A DNA stretch of 64,000 nt from Paracoccus sp. C2R09 (GTDB lineage Bacteria; Pseudomonadota; Alphaproteobacteria; Rhodobacterales; Rhodobacteraceae). Numbering within the stretch: the first letter of the stretch is position 1; each line of letters starts with the position of its first letter. Below the pieces are notes generated by a model. It did no database searches, had not been told where the DNA came from, and saw only the letters and a program-made list of their open reading frames with translations. Below are positions 63,406 to 64,000 of the stretch, piece after piece. The position numbers and the translations under genes are program-made. Location of the stretch: contig NZ_JAHKQB010000037.1 of NCBI RefSeq assembly GCF_018860625.1, positions 46,855-110,854 on the forward strand, written 5' to 3'.

Positions 63406-63738
63406 CCGTTGTTTTCGAGGGTTATGCGGGAGGGGCTGTTAGCCGGCCCACGTCCCGAAGGGCGCACACGCGTTCTCTCCGGGCCGATATTCTCCGGACC
63501 TGTTAACCGCCACGCTTCCGGTGAACAGCTTTAAGTCATTGCTTTCAAGCGATCTTTCGAAGTCCGTGGTGTACGCGATTTGGAAAATCCATCTGGATGG
63601 CGGATGGAACAGAGATCGAACGCCGCCCGTTGCGCTGCGGTTCGGCTGCAGCTGGCACCAATCTCACCCCAGCCGCTGTTCGTGCTTTGTGCTGAGTCAG
63701 CCGCGTGTTACCGTTGTGAAAAAGTGTGAGGCAAGCAG
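63406..63738. other. Gene-poor stretch between tRNA-Ser and the DUF5131 gene
   Basis: Most of this 333-bp stretch shows no coding pattern on either strand. Open frames here are short, lack ribosome sites and have unusual composition. It looks less GC-rich than the flanking backbone. No direct repeat of the tRNA 3' end, integrase or IS end was found within it. It may contain the promoter of the downstream gene. Confidence 0.4.
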
Positions 63739-64000
63739 TTGGCCCAGAAGTCAGACATCGAATGGACGGACGCGACTTGGAACCCGGTGACGGGCTGCAC
63801 CAAGGTCGGTCCCGGTTGTGACAACTGCTACGCCGAGCGGTTCGCAGAGCGTTGGCGTGGAATCCCTGGACACCCCTACGAGCAGGGGTTTGACCTGACA
63901 CTCTGGCCGTCGAGGCTGAAGCAGCCCGTGCTCTGGAAAAAGCCGCGGATGATCTTCGTGAACTCGATGAGCGACCTCTTCCACAAGGACATCGACCATA
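63739..64000 (+). CDS. DUF5131 (phage Gp37/Gp68-like) protein, N-terminal part
   Basis: Reads into the window edge. The start TTG 63739 has GAGG 7 bp upstream and gives (M)[18 protein letters not shown], followed by [19 protein letters not shown]. The pattern IEWTDxTWNPVxGC and the CxxCYAER cysteines are the hallmark of DUF5131, a family with a radical-SAM-like three-cysteine site found on phages and defence-type islands, often beside TcmP (three-Cys partner) genes. Later [10 protein letters not shown] is typical as well. Catalytic function is unproven. Its position just after tRNA-Ser suggests horizontal transfer. Confidence 0.87.
   Translation, partial: MAQKSDIEWTDATWNPVTGCTKVGPGCDNCYAERFAERWRGIPGHPYEQGFDLTLWPSRLKQPVLWKKPRMIFVNSMSDLFHKDIDH

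Noticed and set aside
63521..63901. Overlapping short open frames on both strands between tRNA-Ser and DUF5131
   Set aside because: They lack ribosome sites and recognisable motifs, and the plus-strand one runs into DUF5131 in another frame. I could not see integrase signatures.

Overview
The window is high-GC chromosomal DNA from an alphaproteobacterium of the Rhodobacteraceae, most like Paracoccus. The grounds are the dcw order ftsW-murG-murC-(DUF2484-like)-murB-ddl-ftsQ-ftsA-ftsZ-lpxC-bamD-recN, the phaZ-phaC-phaP-phaR polyester cluster with a Paracoccus-type PhaR palindrome, an ScfR-type acyl-CoA regulator, valine catabolism genes, and an frc-type sugar ABC transporter. Most of it is housekeeping and metabolic backbone, densely packed with many 4-bp ATGA/GTGA gene overlaps. 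No insertion sequence, integrase, CRISPR array or rRNA operon was seen.

Layout. 0-16.4 kb: end of a probable RNase E gene, ccdA, the second half of the dcw cluster (septal peptidoglycan synthesis and divisome), lpxC, bamD and recN, then two small tandem secreted paralogs where many relatives carry ligA. 16.4-23.3 kb: valine degradation (mmsB, 3-hydroxyisobutyryl-CoA hydrolase, isobutyryl-CoA dehydrogenase, mmsA) with a YbdK-type ligase gene inside it and a divergent LysR regulator. 23.3-32.5 kb: CBS-domain protein, coaD, an overlapping bactofilin/M23 peptidase pair, an ScfR regulator, a drug exporter, dnaB, pyrE and pyrC. 32.6-43.6 kb: a small Met-rich protein, an SDR, gap, an orphan FliG-like protein, purB, BrkB/YihY, an SMR exporter, a MotA/MotB-like pair with a very long coiled coil, chaC and a decayed DUF2125-like gene. 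43.6-53.9 kb: arogenate/prephenate dehydrogenase, hisC, an RTX calcium-binding protein, rpsD, a ROK regulator divergent from the frcBCA-like transporter, an MFS exporter, a DsbA/FrnE thioredoxin-fold protein and a cold-shock gene. 54-63.2 kb: thrS, two alpha/beta hydrolases, a stress-related flavin-fold protein and the PHA cluster. 63.27-64 kb: tRNA-Ser(GGA), a gene-poor stretch, and the start of a phage/defence-associated DUF5131 gene, which looks like the entry to an accessory island.

The most unusual items are: (i) an orphan FliG-like protein with a lost EHPQ motif about 4 kb from a non-flagellar MotA/MotB-like stator with a ~350-residue coiled coil, with no other flagellar gene present; (ii) a perfect 8-3-8 palindrome filling the spacer of the inferred phaP promoter; (iii) the twin secreted proteins after recN; (iv) the tRNA-Ser/DUF5131 island edge; and (v) the DUF2125-like pseudogene. 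Functions are assigned by reading motifs and remembered family features. No database search was run.
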